NCBI GenBank assembly: GCA_024402025.1
Contig: JAKSJY010000007.1
Span: 1-38,009 of the forward strand
DNA from: Bacteroidales bacterium
Lineage (GTDB): Bacteria > Bacteroidota > Bacteroidia > Bacteroidales > UBA932
Length of the DNA: 38,009 nucleotides
Direction: 5' to 3'
Part shown: positions 1 to 9,425 of the stretch, one piece after another
Numbering within the stretch: position 1 is the first letter of the stretch
How the letters are laid out: each line of letters opens with the position of its first letter
The notes under the pieces: generated by a model
Database searches by the model: none
What the model was told of the DNA's origin: nothing
What the model saw: the letters and a program-made list of their open reading frames with translations, nothing else
Program-made: the position numbers and the translations under genes

Positions 1-41
1 CAACACAAAAGACGCTGTTTATTCTACCGATTTAAAAGAAT

Positions 42-2087
42 ATGCGGAGAATGTTTTTCTGCCTGGCAGTTGCCGCAGTGTCGCTTTTCGCGGGATGCTC
101 CAAGACGGAAACCGATCCGAAGCCGGTGACGGATGCCTTCATCAGCGTCAGTACAAGAACCAAGGTTGTCGAGAATGTCGGGGAAAGTGTAGTGTTCGAT
201 ATAGAGACAAACGTTCTGGATCTGGTCTGCAGTACCGATGACCCGGCATTCAAATGCGTGAAATCTAGCGATACCGAAGCCGTGTTCTCTCTGAGCAGGG
301 CAAACTATGAAGCCGAACGAAAAGTCACCTTTTCTTTCACTTCGAAACTGAACCCCGAAGCCGACTGCACGAAATCGGTGACACTGCGCTCATCCTTGCT
401 GCTCGACGTCAAATTCAACCCTGACGGAACTGCGGGAAATGCCGTGAACTCGTCGGCGCTCACCTCATTCCCCGGGGCTGCGCTTTTCACATACAGGAAT
501 GAGTCGGCCGGCAGATATGTCGCCAACTTCTCATCAAAGCTGGGCTCGAAGATTACGGAAGGCTTCTACAAATTCGACTATGCTTCGAGTCCGAGTTTCA
601 TCAAGGGTCTCGAGGACGGCGTGTCAATGGAAGTGCAGTTCATGATGGCCGGGGCGAATGATGCAGGAGGCGAAGTGAAAGTCGTGAGCTCGATGAATTC
701 CGGAGGCTTCGGAATAATGCTGCCCGCCGACACCAAGGACATAACCTTCCTCCCGAACATCTCCGCAACGGGATCCTCAAGCTGGACTTTTACAAGAAGC
801 GGCATAGTCCCGGAACCGGGCAAATACTATCACGTCATCGGAGTATGGGACAAGGCCGGGGGCGAATGCAGAATTTATGTCAACGGAGAGCTCAAGGGCA
901 CACAGAAAAAACAGGGATCTCTCGTGTTGCCCTCTGCAGCCAACCAGAAATGGATTTGCATAGGAGGAGACCCTGCCGGCGCCTCGACTGCAGAAGCTGC
1001 CTGGAGAGGAGAAATCGTGTTGGCAAGAATCTACAACAACGTGCTTCAGAAAGATGACATAGCGGATCTGTGGAAAAAAGCCGACAAGACTTTCAAGACC
1101 GCCATTACCATCGATGGACTTGCATACCTTCCGACCTGTACGGTTTCAGCCGGATCGCCCTTCACCATCGCCGGGGCCGGTTTCAAGGAAGGGGACGCCA
1201 TCCGCTTTGTCTCCTCTGACGGCATCGGTACCGACTGCCCCGCCACCCTGCTCAAGGACAAGATCAAAGTGACCGTTCCCGCAGGAATCACAAGCGGAAC
1301 GTACAAGATGTATCTGATTCGAGGGTCGGAGAACAGCATCCTCGGATCGGTTGCGTTGACCGTTACCGACAATGCCCCTGAAATCAAGCGTCCGATGATA
1401 ATAGCGCACAGGGGATTCCATTCCGCATCCGTCCCCGAGAATTCCATCGCCGCCCTATCTGCAGCCCAGAGAGGAGGCTTTGAGGGCTCGGAAACCGACT
1501 GCTGGATAACCACCGACGGGGAAATCTATATCAACCACGACGGAACAATAGGAGGAGTCCGCATCCAGACCAGCACCTCAGCCCAGGTTGCTGCCGTGAA
1601 ACTCGCAAACGGAGAGAAGATTCCCACCTTCACCGAATACCTGACCCAGGCGAAAAAGGACACCGGCACCGAACTGGTCATTGAAATCAAGGAGCACTCC
1701 AGCTCGAAGCAGAATTTCGACTGCACCGACAAAGTGATGAAAATTGTAAAGGATATGCAGATGGAAGACCACGTCCAGTATATCAGCTTCAATCTGGATG
1801 TCTGCAAGAGAATAGCCGCAGCCGACCCTGACGCAATGGTGGGATTCCTTTCAGCCCACGATTTGAACGACCTCCGCAGGAACGGCATAATGTGCGCCGA
1901 TTTTCCCGACCAGAGCATATCAGCCAACCCGAAAATAATATCTGACGCACACGCGCTCGGGATGATTGTGAACGTCTGGACCGTCAACTCGGAATTCGAT
2001 ATGATGAAATTCATAGGGATGGGCGTGGATGCAATCACTACCGACTACCCTGACAAACTCAAGACAATCTGCGACAAACTGCTGTAA
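42..2087 (+). CDS. Lipoprotein with LamG-like, IPT/TIG-like and glycerophosphodiester phosphodiesterase domains
   Basis: The 681-residue protein starts with a lipoprotein signal (lipobox LFAGC, lipidated Cys19), so it should sit in the periplasm or outer membrane. Residues about 120-348 look like a LamG/concanavalin-type beta sandwich, and 355-445 like an IPT/TIG immunoglobulin-like domain. Residues 451-681 are a GDPD domain, with His456-Arg457, Glu466-Asn467, Glu484/Asp486 and His499 in the metal-binding and catalytic motifs. GDPD enzymes hydrolyse glycerophosphodiesters to glycerol-3-phosphate and an alcohol. The LamG-like part may bind a surface glycan or lipid head group; that is inference. 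The stop shares one base with the next start (TAATG), so it is probably co-transcribed with the exonuclease gene. Only 41 bases precede it, so the promoter may lie outside the window. The GDPD call is firm; the N-terminal domain names rest on fold-like patterns. Confidence 0.88.
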   Translation: MRRMFFCLAVAAVSLFAGCSKTETDPKPVTDAFISVSTRTKVVENVGESVVFDIETNVLDLVCSTDDPAFKCVKSSDTEAVFSLSRANYEAERKVTFSFTSKLNPEADCTKSVTLRSSLLLDVKFNPDGTAGNAVNSSALTSFPGAALFTYRNESAGRYVANFSSKLGSKITEGFYKFDYASSPSFIKGLEDGVSMEVQFMMAGANDAGGEVKVVSSMNSGGFGIMLPADTKDITFLPNISATGSSSWTFTRSGIVPEPGKYYHVIGVWDKAGGECRIYVNGELKGTQKKQGSLVLPSAANQKWICIGGDPAGASTAEAAWRGEIVLARIYNNVLQKDDIADLWKKADKTFKTAITIDGLAYLPTCTVSAGSPFTIAGAGFKEGDAIRFVSSDGIGTDCPATLLKDKIKVTVPAGITSGTYKMYLIRGSENSILGSVALTVTDNAPEIKRPMIIAHRGFHSASVPENSIAALSAAQRGGFEGSETDCWITTDGEIYINHDGTIGGVRIQTSTSAQVAAVKLANGEKIPTFTEYLTQAKKDTGTELVIEIKEHSSSKQNFDCTDKVMKIVKDMQMEDHVQYISFNLDVCKRIAAADPDAMVGFLSAHDLNDLRRNGIMCADFPDQSISANPKIISDAHALGMIVNVWTVNSEFDMMKFIGMGVDAITTDYPDKLKTICDKLL

Positions 2088-2842
2088 TGAAACTGATAAG
2101 CTGGAACGTGAACGGCCTGAGAGCCGTTGCCATCAAGGGATTTGCCGACATCTTCGAGGGCCTCGATGCCGACTGCGTCTGCCTGCAGGAAACGAAACTT
2201 CAGGCCGGCCAGATTGATATGGATTTCCCCGGGTATGAATCTTTCTGGAATTTCGCCGACAGGAAAGGCTACTCCGGGACAGTGACATATACCAGAAAAT
2301 CCCCCTTCAGCGTCAGGTACGGCATCGGGATAGACGAACACGACCACGAAGGACGCACGGTCACACTAGAATTCAAGGACTTCTTTCTCGTGAACGTCTA
2401 TGTGCCTAACTCGCAGGACGGTCTGAAAAGGCTCGATTACAGGATGAGGTGGGAGGATGACTTCCGTCAATACCTCCATTCCCTCAAGTCCGAAGGAAAA
2501 GGGGTCGTCGTTTGCGGGGATATGAACGTGGCCCACAACGAAATCGATTTGAAGAATCCTTCCACCAACCACTTCAATGCCGGATTCTCGGATGAGGAGC
2601 GCGCAAAGATGAGCGCCCTTCTGGACTCCGGATTCATCGACAGCTGGAGATTTCAGCACCCGGACGAAGTGAAGTACAGCTGGTGGTCATACAGGATGGC
2701 CGCGCGCGAGAGGAACGTCGGGTGGAGAATAGACTATTTTCTCTGCAGTTCTTCGCTTGAAGACAGAATAGTTTCCACCGAAATCCACAACGGGATTTTC
2801 GGTTCAGACCACTGTCCGGTGGAACTTGTTATCAAGGACTAG
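2087..2842 (+). CDS. xth: Exodeoxyribonuclease III / AP endonuclease
   Basis: At 251 residues this is the usual length for the ExoIII/EEP family, which cuts DNA at abasic sites and degrades 3' ends in base excision repair. Family motifs appear in order: SWNVNGLRA at the N-terminus, LQETKLQ with the metal-binding Glu, NVYVPNS, GDMNVAHNEIDL, and the C-terminal WRIDYFL and GSDHCPVEL with the catalytic Asp-His pair. It overlaps the upstream lipoprotein stop by one base, which fixes the start and suggests translational coupling. It converges on the methyltransferase gene, with only three bases between the two stops and no visible terminator there. Confidence 0.96.
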   Translation: MKLISWNVNGLRAVAIKGFADIFEGLDADCVCLQETKLQAGQIDMDFPGYESFWNFADRKGYSGTVTYTRKSPFSVRYGIGIDEHDHEGRTVTLEFKDFFLVNVYVPNSQDGLKRLDYRMRWEDDFRQYLHSLKSEGKGVVVCGDMNVAHNEIDLKNPSTNHFNAGFSDEERAKMSALLDSGFIDSWRFQHPDEVKYSWWSYRMAARERNVGWRIDYFLCSSSLEDRIVSTEIHNGIFGSDHCPVELVIKD

Positions 2843-2845
2843 GGA

Positions 2846-3748
2846 TTATTTCACGAGGCGCACGACAATGCTGAGAGGCAGAGCCTTCCCGAACTTGTCG
2901 ACCAAAGATAGTTCCCCGCTTTCGAGGGAATAGTTTCCGGGGATAGCCTGACGTACCAGAGTCTCTCCAAGCAAAGCGCTGTAACCGTTCGAATAGAGGT
3001 TGAGAACTACGAAACTGTGCTCCGGTTCGAGTATCTGCGCAACGCAGCGGAGCATATCGAACAGGCATTCGTCCAGTTTCCATCTCTCCCCGTCCGGTCC
3101 GTGCCCGTATGCCGGAGGGTCAAGGATGATGCCGTTGTATCTGTTGCCCCTTTTCGCCTCCCTGCGCGCAAACTTCATGGCGTCCTCAACCACCCAATGT
3201 ATTCCGTCCATTCCGGATGATTCCATATTTCCGCGGGCCCAGGTAACCACCTGCCTCACGGAATCCAGATGCGTGACATCGGCACCGGCGGCTTTTGCCG
3301 AAAGCGACGCAGCCCCCGTATAGGCGAACATATTCAGCACTCTCGGAGCCTTGCCGGTCTCCGATGCTATTCTCCTTGTATTTGAAAAAATGAACTCCCA
3401 GTTAGGAGCCTGCTCAGGGAACACTCCCACGTGCTTGAAGGAAGTCAACCCGAGACGGAGATCAAGCCCGAACCCGTTGCCGGGATAGAGGATATGCCAC
3501 TGGTCCTCCATCTTCCTGAGCCTCTGCCAGGTTCCGCTGTCCTCCTTTCCGGCTTTGCCGAAACCGGCGCCGGGGGTAAAATGCGTATGCGCGAGCCTGG
3601 TCCACTCGGAGTCCGGGAGACTCCTGTCCCACAGAGCCTTGGGCTCCGGACGCGACAGTACATAACTGCCGAAGCGCTCGAGTTTCTCACCCCGCCCGCT
3701 GTCCAGCAGTTCGTAATCTTTCCAGGATTTTGACGGGAATTCTATCAT
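2846..3748 (-). CDS. Class I SAM-dependent methyltransferase, RlmI-like (COG1092 type)
   Basis: The Rossmann methyltransferase core is clear: the SAM-binding motif [16 protein letters not shown] with an acidic residue after the next strand, followed by the motif IV stretch DPPAYGHGP. This resembles the RlmI/RlmK family that methylates 23S rRNA. RlmI in E. coli carries an N-terminal PUA domain and is near 400 residues; this protein has about 300 and no obvious PUA domain, so the exact target is uncertain. I chose the ATG at 3748, which overlaps the cysS stop as ATGA; an ATG at 3757 would add three residues. It is the second gene of a cysS-led transcript on the minus strand. Confidence 0.85.
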   Translation of the reverse strand: MIEFPSKSWKDYELLDSGRGEKLERFGSYVLSRPEPKALWDRSLPDSEWTRLAHTHFTPGAGFGKAGKEDSGTWQRLRKMEDQWHILYPGNGFGLDLRLGLTSFKHVGVFPEQAPNWEFIFSNTRRIASETGKAPRVLNMFAYTGAASLSAKAAGADVTHLDSVRQVVTWARGNMESSGMDGIHWVVEDAMKFARREAKRGNRYNGIILDPPAYGHGPDGERWKLDECLFDMLRCVAQILEPEHSFVVLNLYSNGYSALLGETLVRQAIPGNYSLESGELSLVDKFGKALPLSIVVRLVK

Positions 3749-5265
3749 ATCGACCACTCGACTCCGTCCTTGGTATCCTTGACCTTGATGCCAAGTTCCT
3801 CGAGCGTATCGCGGATATGGTCGGATACGGCCCAGTCCTTGGCGGCCTTGGCGGCGGCCCTCTGCTCGAGGACCATTCCCATCAGCCCCTCAACGACCTT
3901 GGAATTGCCGCTCTGCGCCGCTTCGTCCCTGAGGCCGAGAACGCCGAAAACCACATCGTCGAATATCTGCACAAGCGCGGCAATGTCATTTCCGGAGAAC
4001 TTCATCGAGCCGGCTTTCGCAGAATTGATCATACGCACGGCCTCGAAAAGCTGGGATATGGCACCCGGCGTATTGAGATCGTCGCAAAGAGATTCATATA
4101 TGCCATCAAACACCGCTTTTATCTCAGCCGAATCGGCGATGCATTTTTCAGGTGCCACCGCATCACTGAGCACACCGTACTCTACCTGAGGCACTTTCCT
4201 TCCGTCCATCGCATAAAGGTCGCGGGCTGCCTGCATAAGTTTGGCAAGACCTTTCTCAGCAGCCTGCAGGGCTTCGTTGGAGAAGTCGAGAGTCCCGCGG
4301 TAATGAGCCTGAAGGATGAAGAAGCGGATGGTCATAGGGCTGTAGGCCTGGTCGAGTTTCGGATGGTCTCCGCTGAAAAGCTGAGGGAGAGTGATGAAAT
4401 TTCCGAGGCTCTTGCCCATCTTCTGGCCGTTGATGGTGATCATATTGTTGTGCACCCAATAATGCACACCCTGCGTACCGCGGCTGGCAACGTTCTGGGC
4501 AATCTCGCATTCGTGATGCGGGAACATAAGGTCCATCCCTCCGCCGTGGATGTCGAATTCGTTTCCGAGATACTTCTCCCCCATCACGGAACATTCCAGA
4601 TGCCAGCCCGGGAAGCCTTCGCTCCACGGTGACGGCCAATGCATTATGTGCTCAGGCTCGGCCTTCTTCCACAATGCGAAATCGAAGGGTGCGCGCTTGT
4701 CGCTCTGTCCGTCAAGCTCGCGGGTACCCTCACGCGTCTCGTCAAGGGAACGCCCGGAAAGGACGCCGTACTGATGGTCGTTGTTGTACTTGCAGACATC
4801 GAAATAAATGCTTCCGTTGGATTCGTAAGCATATCCCGCATCAAGAATTTTCTTGACGGCCTCTATCTGCTCGACTATGTGCCCGCTGGCACGGGGCTCG
4901 ATGCTGGGAGGGGCCACGTTGAGCTTGCGCATAGCCTCATGGTAGCGCAGAGTGTAATTCTGAACCACCTCCATAGGCTCGAGCTGCTCAAGACGGGCCT
5001 TCTTGGAAATCTTGTCCTCACCTTCGTCGGCATCGTGCTCAAGATGACCCACATCGGTGATGTTACGCACATAACGCACCTTGTACCCGAGATGGCGCAG
5101 GAGTTTGCTCAACACGTCATAGGTCACCCCCGGACGAGCATGGCCCAGATGGGCGTCGCCGTAAACGGTAGGACCGCAGACATACATTCCGACATGCCCC
5201 GGATTTACAGGAACGAAAAGTTCCTTCTTGTGGGACATGGTATTTGTAAGAAAAAGTGGACGCAT
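3745..5265 (-). CDS. cysS: Cysteinyl-tRNA synthetase
   Basis: This 506-residue class I synthetase charges tRNA-Cys in the cytoplasm. The signature [16 protein letters not shown] holds the zinc ligand Cys30 and the HIGH motif (HLGH, 39-42). Further zinc ligands are in WHLECS (Cys225) and PHHECE (about 250-254). The KMSKS loop reads KMGKS (282-286). The open frame continues upstream for 15 codons, but that extension would run through the 3' half of the tRNA-Arg gene. Alignment with the family N-terminus supports the ATG at 5265, 13 bases after the tRNA 3' end. There is no Shine-Dalgarno sequence. The closest visible promoter is the one for the tRNA, so tRNA and cysS may share a transcript. Confidence 0.95.
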   Translation of the reverse strand: MRPLFLTNTMSHKKELFVPVNPGHVGMYVCGPTVYGDAHLGHARPGVTYDVLSKLLRHLGYKVRYVRNITDVGHLEHDADEGEDKISKKARLEQLEPMEVVQNYTLRYHEAMRKLNVAPPSIEPRASGHIVEQIEAVKKILDAGYAYESNGSIYFDVCKYNNDHQYGVLSGRSLDETREGTRELDGQSDKRAPFDFALWKKAEPEHIMHWPSPWSEGFPGWHLECSVMGEKYLGNEFDIHGGGMDLMFPHHECEIAQNVASRGTQGVHYWVHNNMITINGQKMGKSLGNFITLPQLFSGDHPKLDQAYSPMTIRFFILQAHYRGTLDFSNEALQAAEKGLAKLMQAARDLYAMDGRKVPQVEYGVLSDAVAPEKCIADSAEIKAVFDGIYESLCDDLNTPGAISQLFEAVRMINSAKAGSMKFSGNDIAALVQIFDDVVFGVLGLRDEAAQSGNSKVVEGLMGMVLEQRAAAKAAKDWAVSDHIRDTLEELGIKVKDTKDGVEWSI

Positions 5266-5278
5266 GATAAAAAGGAAG

Positions 5279-5352
5279 TGATCCCGACGCGATTCGAACG
5301 CGTGACCCACAGCTTAGAAGGCTGTTGCTCTATCCAGCTGAGCTACGGGACC
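5279..5352 (-). tRNA. tRNA-Arg, anticodon UCU
   Basis: The 74-nt minus-strand sequence folds as a complete cloverleaf. The acceptor stem is GGTCCCG paired with CGGGATC (one G-U pair), with discriminator A. The D arm is GCTC/GAGC, the anticodon stem ACAGC/GCTGT with loop CTTCTAA, and the T arm ACGCG/CGCGT with loop TTCGAAT. The anticodon TCT lies at 5318-5316 and reads AGA, with wobble to AGG, both common arginine codons in many genes of this window. CCA is not encoded. Confidence 0.96.
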
Positions 5353-5359
5353 ATCGGCG

Positions 5360-5391
5360 CAAATATACTGCTTTTTTATTTTTTTACCAAC
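5360..5391 (-). promoter_or_regulatory. Candidate Bacteroidota promoter for tRNA-Arg (and possibly cysS)
   Basis: On the minus strand TATATTTG (5367-5360) matches the Bacteroidota -7 consensus TAnnTTTG exactly. GTTG (5391-5388) matches three of four bases of the -33 element TTTG, with the accepted 20-nt spacer. The -7 box ends seven bases before the mature tRNA 5' end, a typical distance for a stable RNA. Position, spacing and match agree, but no transcript data are available. Confidence 0.6.
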
Positions 5392-5408
5392 TCACAGCAT
5401 TGCGTTGG

Positions 5409-6506
5409 TTACATTTCCCTCTTGAGTTTGAGCCTCAGATATCTGTTCTCTCCGTCAGAGTCGTCGTGGACCGTATCGCAATAATCCTTCACGTACTTCT
5501 CGAATTTCTCCGATACCACGGTATCCCCAAGCATGGGTTCAGTACGGTTGTGCGAATGGAACGTCACGTAAATCCTTTCTTTCTTCTCGCTGTAGTCCAC
5601 GTGCACTTCCACCTCCCCATCCATAGGAAGCACATTCATTATCATCTCCCTGACAACCGTCTTTGTCCTTTCCGACACTTCATTGCCGACGGCATACTTC
5701 ATACAGAAGCGTTCTATCGAGTCCTCAATGCTGAACATGTCGCAGTCTCTTCCTGAAACGGTGACGTTGATGCCGCGGATCTTGTTGATGAACGCTGTAG
5801 TGGCAGGCAGTTTGGGCTTGTTGAAAATCACATCCGGTGTATCGTCTTCGTAAATGATGCCCTCGTTCATAAAAAGGATACGGGAGCTGACGTCACGCGC
5901 AAACTGCATCTCGTGGGTCACGATAGCCATCGTCATCCCCTGCTGCGCAAGCTGGCGTATTACCGAAAGGACTTCTCCGACCATCGTAGGGTCAAGCGCC
6001 GATGTCGGCTCGTCGAAAAGGATGATTTCCGGCTTCATCGACAGGCAGCGGGCAATCGCGACCCTCTGCTTCTGTCCTCCGGAAAGGTCCGAAGGCATAC
6101 TGTTGGCCTTCGAGGAGAGCCCGACCATTTTCAGCAGTTCCATTCCCTGCTCTTCGGCTTCTTCCCTGGACATTCCGAGAAGTTTGCGGGGGCCGACAGT
6201 CACGTTGTCCATAATGGAAAGGTGGTTGAAGAGGTTGAAGTTCTGGAACACCATACCCATCTTCCGGCGGACCTTGGAGATGTCGGCCTTCTTGTCGAGA
6301 ATGTTGACTCCGTCTATGATGATTTCTCCGGAAGTCGGCGTTTCCAGCATGTTCAGGCAGCGCAGGAACGTACTCTTTCCCGTCCCCGAAGGGCCGATGA
6401 TCGAGATAACCTCACCTTTGTTGATCTCGCAATTCACATCACGCAGAACAGTTACCGGAGCCCCAAGATTGTCGTAGGTCTTACTGAGATGCTTTACTGT
6501 TATCAT
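5409..6506 (-). CDS. Polar amino acid ABC transporter ATP-binding protein with a GHKL-like C-terminal extension
   Basis: Residues 1-245 form a GlnQ-type ABC ATPase that powers import: Walker A GPSGTGKS (38-45), Q-loop FQNF, signature LSGGQ (141-145), Walker B IILFDEP (161-167) and switch His198. GlnQ proteins usually end near residue 245, whereas this one continues to 365. The extra part carries E-x-x-x-N (Glu287, Asn291) inside VVREMIMN, then a beta-hairpin-like stretch and a closing NRYLRLKL strand. That order recalls a degenerate GHKL ATPase of the RsbW/HATPase_c_2 kind; no clear DxGxG motif is present. The gene lies three bases after the fused binding protein/permease gene, so the two form an importer operon. 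The importer call is firm; the nature of the tail is inference. Confidence 0.92.
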   Translation of the reverse strand: MITVKHLSKTYDNLGAPVTVLRDVNCEINKGEVISIIGPSGTGKSTFLRCLNMLETPTSGEIIIDGVNILDKKADISKVRRKMGMVFQNFNLFNHLSIMDNVTVGPRKLLGMSREEAEEQGMELLKMVGLSSKANSMPSDLSGGQKQRVAIARCLSMKPEIILFDEPTSALDPTMVGEVLSVIRQLAQQGMTMAIVTHEMQFARDVSSRILFMNEGIIYEDDTPDVIFNKPKLPATTAFINKIRGINVTVSGRDCDMFSIEDSIERFCMKYAVGNEVSERTKTVVREMIMNVLPMDGEVEVHVDYSEKKERIYVTFHSHNRTEPMLGDTVVSEKFEKYVKDYCDTVHDDSDGENRYLRLKLKREM

Positions 6507-6509
6507 ACG

Positions 6510-8000
6510 CTATGCAAGTTTTTTTGAAAGAAGATCGAGAGCCTTGCCGAAAAGCCAGGCTATGATGAAATAGATGATTGAAATGACAATCAGGGGGAAG
6601 AACGCGTCGAAAGTCCTCGAACGGATTATATCCCCCATCTTTGTGAGGTCCTGGATAGCGACATAGCCGACGATGGACGTGCCCTTGATAAGGGAAACCG
6701 CTTCATTCTTGAAGACGGGGAGGATATTCCTGACCGCCTGCGGCATTATGAAGAAAAGGAATGTCTTGGAAGGGGTGAAGCCCATCGCGAGGCCTGCTTC
6801 CTTCTGGCCCTTGTCCACGGCATCAATACCCGTGCGGAAAATCTCACAGGTGTAGGCGGAGAAGTTGATGGCAAAGGAAATGATAGCCACCCAACGGCCC
6901 GACATTCCCGTCGGAGCAAGGACAACGTAGAACATCACCATCAGGAAAACCAGCATCGGAATGCCACGAAGGATTTCCACATAGACCTGCGCGAAACCCG
7001 ACAGGAATTTGGCCTTGGACCTTCGCAGGGCACAGATGCATCCGCCCAGCACTGTTCCGAGAAGAAGGGAGAACAGGGCTATGACCAGGGTTTCCCAGAT
7101 TCCGTCAACCAGCATCTTCCACCTCGACTCGACTATGAGATTGTTGTGGAAACTGTCCGAGATTTTCTCGAAGAAAGGGACAGACTCTTTCTGCAAGTCC
7201 TCACCTCTCCGGAAAACAGCCACAGGGCAATAGAAGTACGGATCCGAGAAGAGCACCTCCTTGGACCTCTCCTCGTTGATGGTGATGAACGAGCACCACA
7301 CGTCAACCACACCCGTCTTGAGAGCCGCCATCAAAGAGGAGAATTCGAAGGCCTTGATTTCTATCGGCCTGTGGAGATAAGCGGCGAAACGCTTCATCAT
7401 CTCGACCTCCATTCCGACCCAGTCCCCGTTCTTGATGAAGCAGAAAGGCAGACAGAGCAGTTCCCCGACCTTGAGGACTTCCCCATCCGTATATTGCTCG
7501 ATATCCGGCATCTCCGAAGTGTGGACAGCGTCTGAAAACCATCGGTCCAGCATGGCTGAATAGGTTCCGTCAGCCTTTATCTGTGCAAGAAAATCATTGT
7601 ACTGTCTGCAAAGTGCAACATCGTCCTTTCGGAAAGCCGTTCCGATATCCCCTCCTATGCCGGGCACGGAGAAAGAAATCTCGATGTTGTGGATGCTTTT
7701 GTCTATCCCGACGACGGCGATACTGTCAAATACGATGAAATCAACCTTCCTGGAATCAAGTGCCGCAAGAAGGTCCGGTTCCGTATTGAAGATCATTTTT
7801 TCGGCGTTTGACGCATATTCGTCGAACTGGAGGTCGGACAACGAGCCGGCAAGGCAACCGACTCTATGGCCGGCCAGGTCCTCCGTGCAACTCGCCTTTG
7901 GATTCTCGACCCCCGCCTTCGAGGAACACGACACCAGCAGGCACAGAACCAGCATCAAAGCAGGCAGACTGGCCATGCGATTCTTTTTATACATTTTCAT
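6510..8000 (-). CDS. Amino acid ABC transporter: permuted solute-binding domain fused to permease
   Basis: This 496-residue lipoprotein (lipobox LLVSC, Cys25) carries the binding and membrane parts of a polar amino acid importer. Residues 40-155 match the second half of an SBP_bac_3 domain, including LAGHRVGCLAGS and the closing ADGTYSAMLDRWF. Residues 174-265 match the first half, including VGMEVEMMKRFAAYL, ITINEERSKEVLFSDPYF and a following FRR. The halves are therefore in reversed order. Residues 295-490 are a GlnP-type permease with several membrane helices and the EAA loop QKEAGLAMGFTPSKT that docks the ATPase. The open frame extends far upstream into the glyA coding region; I start at ATG 8000 because the lipoprotein signal begins there (ATG 7994 is also possible). 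The ATPase gene follows after three bases. Confidence 0.9.
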   Translation of the reverse strand: MKMYKKNRMASLPALMLVLCLLVSCSSKAGVENPKASCTEDLAGHRVGCLAGSLSDLQFDEYASNAEKMIFNTEPDLLAALDSRKVDFIVFDSIAVVGIDKSIHNIEISFSVPGIGGDIGTAFRKDDVALCRQYNDFLAQIKADGTYSAMLDRWFSDAVHTSEMPDIEQYTDGEVLKVGELLCLPFCFIKNGDWVGMEVEMMKRFAAYLHRPIEIKAFEFSSLMAALKTGVVDVWCSFITINEERSKEVLFSDPYFYCPVAVFRRGEDLQKESVPFFEKISDSFHNNLIVESRWKMLVDGIWETLVIALFSLLLGTVLGGCICALRRSKAKFLSGFAQVYVEILRGIPMLVFLMVMFYVVLAPTGMSGRWVAIISFAINFSAYTCEIFRTGIDAVDKGQKEAGLAMGFTPSKTFLFFIMPQAVRNILPVFKNEAVSLIKGTSIVGYVAIQDLTKMGDIIRSRTFDAFFPLIVISIIYFIIAWLFGKALDLLSKKLA

Positions 8001-8087
8001 AATGTGCAAAAATAAACATTTTGTCCAACAAGCTCTCCTTTTTTCTTTCAAACTTGCTATATTCGCAAAGCACAAACACAGGCGTCC
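8001..8087. promoter_or_regulatory. Divergent intergenic region between the amino acid importer and glyA
   Basis: These 87 bases must hold the 5' signals of both divergent genes. On the minus strand TATTTTTG (8014-8007) fits the -7 consensus but lies only six bases from the importer ATG and has no good -33 partner. On the plus strand TATATTCG (8058-8065) is one base off the -7 consensus, 22 bases before the glyA ATG, also without a TTTG at the right distance. Both boxes are weak candidates. Confidence 0.3.
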
Positions 8088-9425
8088 ATGAAAGAAGACA
8101 GACAGATTTTCGAACTGATCGAACAGGAAAGAGTCAGGCAGAGCGAAGGACTCGAACTGATAGCAAGCGAGAACTACGTATCCGACCAGGTTCTCAGGGC
8201 AATGGGGTCGGTATGCACTAACAAGTATGCCGAAGGCTACCCGGGAAAAAGATACTATGGCGGATGCCAGATCGTCGACAAGATAGAACAGACTGCCATC
8301 GACCGTCTGAAAGCCCTCTACGGCGCCTGCTGGGCAAACGTTCAGCCGCACTCGGGAGCACAGGCCAATCTGGCGGTGATAATGTCCGTCCTTAAGCCGG
8401 GGGACACCTTCATGGGGCTTGACCTGAGCCAGGGGGGACACCTTACCCACGGTTCCCCGGTAAACGCATCCGGGATTCTCTATCACGCCGTCGCCTACGG
8501 GCTCGACCCCCATACAGGATACGTCGACTATGACAGGATGGAGCAGACAGCACTCGAATGCAGGCCCAAACTCATCATCGGCGGCGCATCGGCCTACTCG
8601 CGCGAGTGGGACTACGAACGCATGAGGGAAATCGCCGACAAGGTGGGGGCCGTACTATGGGTGGATATGGCCCATACAGCAGGCCCCATCGCGGCAGGGC
8701 TGCTCAAGAACCCCGTCCGCTATGCGCATATCGTAACCTCGACAACGCACAAGACCCTTCGCGGCCCCCGTGGAGGCATCATCCTCATAGGCAAAGACTT
8801 CCCCGACCCGCAGGAGCGCAGAACCGCCAAGGGCGAGATCAAGACGATGAGCCAGGTCCTCGACAGCTATGTCTTCCCAGGAGTCCAGGGAGGCCCGCTC
8901 GAGCACGTTATCGCCGCAAAGGCGGTAGCCTTCCACGAAGCGCTCCAGCCCGAATTTGCGGAGTACCAGATGCAGGTCCTCGAGAATGCAAGGACAATGG
9001 CGCAGGCTTTTGTCGACAAAGGCTATAAAATCATCAGCGGAGGCACCGACAACCACCTGATGCTCATCGACCTGCGTGCCAAATACCCCAACGTCAGCGG
9101 CAAGACCGCAGAAAGGGAACTTGTCCGCGCCGACATCACCGTCAACAAGAACATGGTGCCGTCTGACAGCAGGAGCGCTTTCCTTACTTCAGGCCTCAGG
9201 ATAGGCACTCCGGCCATCACCACACGCGGCTTCAAGGCGGAAGACATGCCGACCATCGTTGACCTCATCGACGAAGTCCTCGCATCCTGCTCGAAGTGGG
9301 TCGATCCCCAGGCCAAGGCATCGGCATCCATCGAAGCCCCCGAACACAAAGCAACCCTCGACTCCGTGAAGTCAAGGGTGCATGCTTTGACTGAGGGAAA
9401 ACCTCTGAATGCCTACCAAGTCTAG
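8088..9425 (+). CDS. glyA: Serine hydroxymethyltransferase
   Basis: This PLP enzyme interconverts serine and glycine while loading tetrahydrofolate with a one-carbon unit, the main source for purine, thymidylate and formyl-methionine synthesis. The 445-residue protein has the family N-terminus [10 protein letters not shown], the [16 protein letters not shown] substrate and cofactor region, and the PLP lysine Lys222 in [14 protein letters not shown]. It is slightly longer than the roughly 420-residue E. coli enzyme, mainly at the C-terminus. It reads away from the importer operon and converges on the small barrel gene; the two stop codons share the sequence CTAG, so no terminator lies between them. 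Confidence 0.97.
   Translation: MKEDRQIFELIEQERVRQSEGLELIASENYVSDQVLRAMGSVCTNKYAEGYPGKRYYGGCQIVDKIEQTAIDRLKALYGACWANVQPHSGAQANLAVIMSVLKPGDTFMGLDLSQGGHLTHGSPVNASGILYHAVAYGLDPHTGYVDYDRMEQTALECRPKLIIGGASAYSREWDYERMREIADKVGAVLWVDMAHTAGPIAAGLLKNPVRYAHIVTSTTHKTLRGPRGGIILIGKDFPDPQERRTAKGEIKTMSQVLDSYVFPGVQGGPLEHVIAAKAVAFHEALQPEFAEYQMQVLENARTMAQAFVDKGYKIISGGTDNHLMLIDLRAKYPNVSGKTAERELVRADITVNKNMVPSDSRSAFLTSGLRIGTPAITTRGFKAEDMPTIVDLIDEVLASCSKWVDPQAKASASIEAPEHKATLDSVKSRVHALTEGKPLNAYQV

Noticed and set aside
5266..5310. N-terminal extension of cysS
   Set aside because: It would be read through the 3' part of tRNA-Arg, and the family N-terminus aligns with the later ATG at 5265.
5386..5409. Inverted repeat ACCAAC/GTTGGT as terminator of the ABC importer operon
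   Set aside because: On the minus strand it is followed by A-rich, not T-rich, sequence, it has a 12-base loop, and it overlaps the stop codon.
8001..8513. 171-codon upstream extension of the importer gene
   Set aside because: It is antisense to the start of glyA and precedes a clear lipoprotein signal at 8000.
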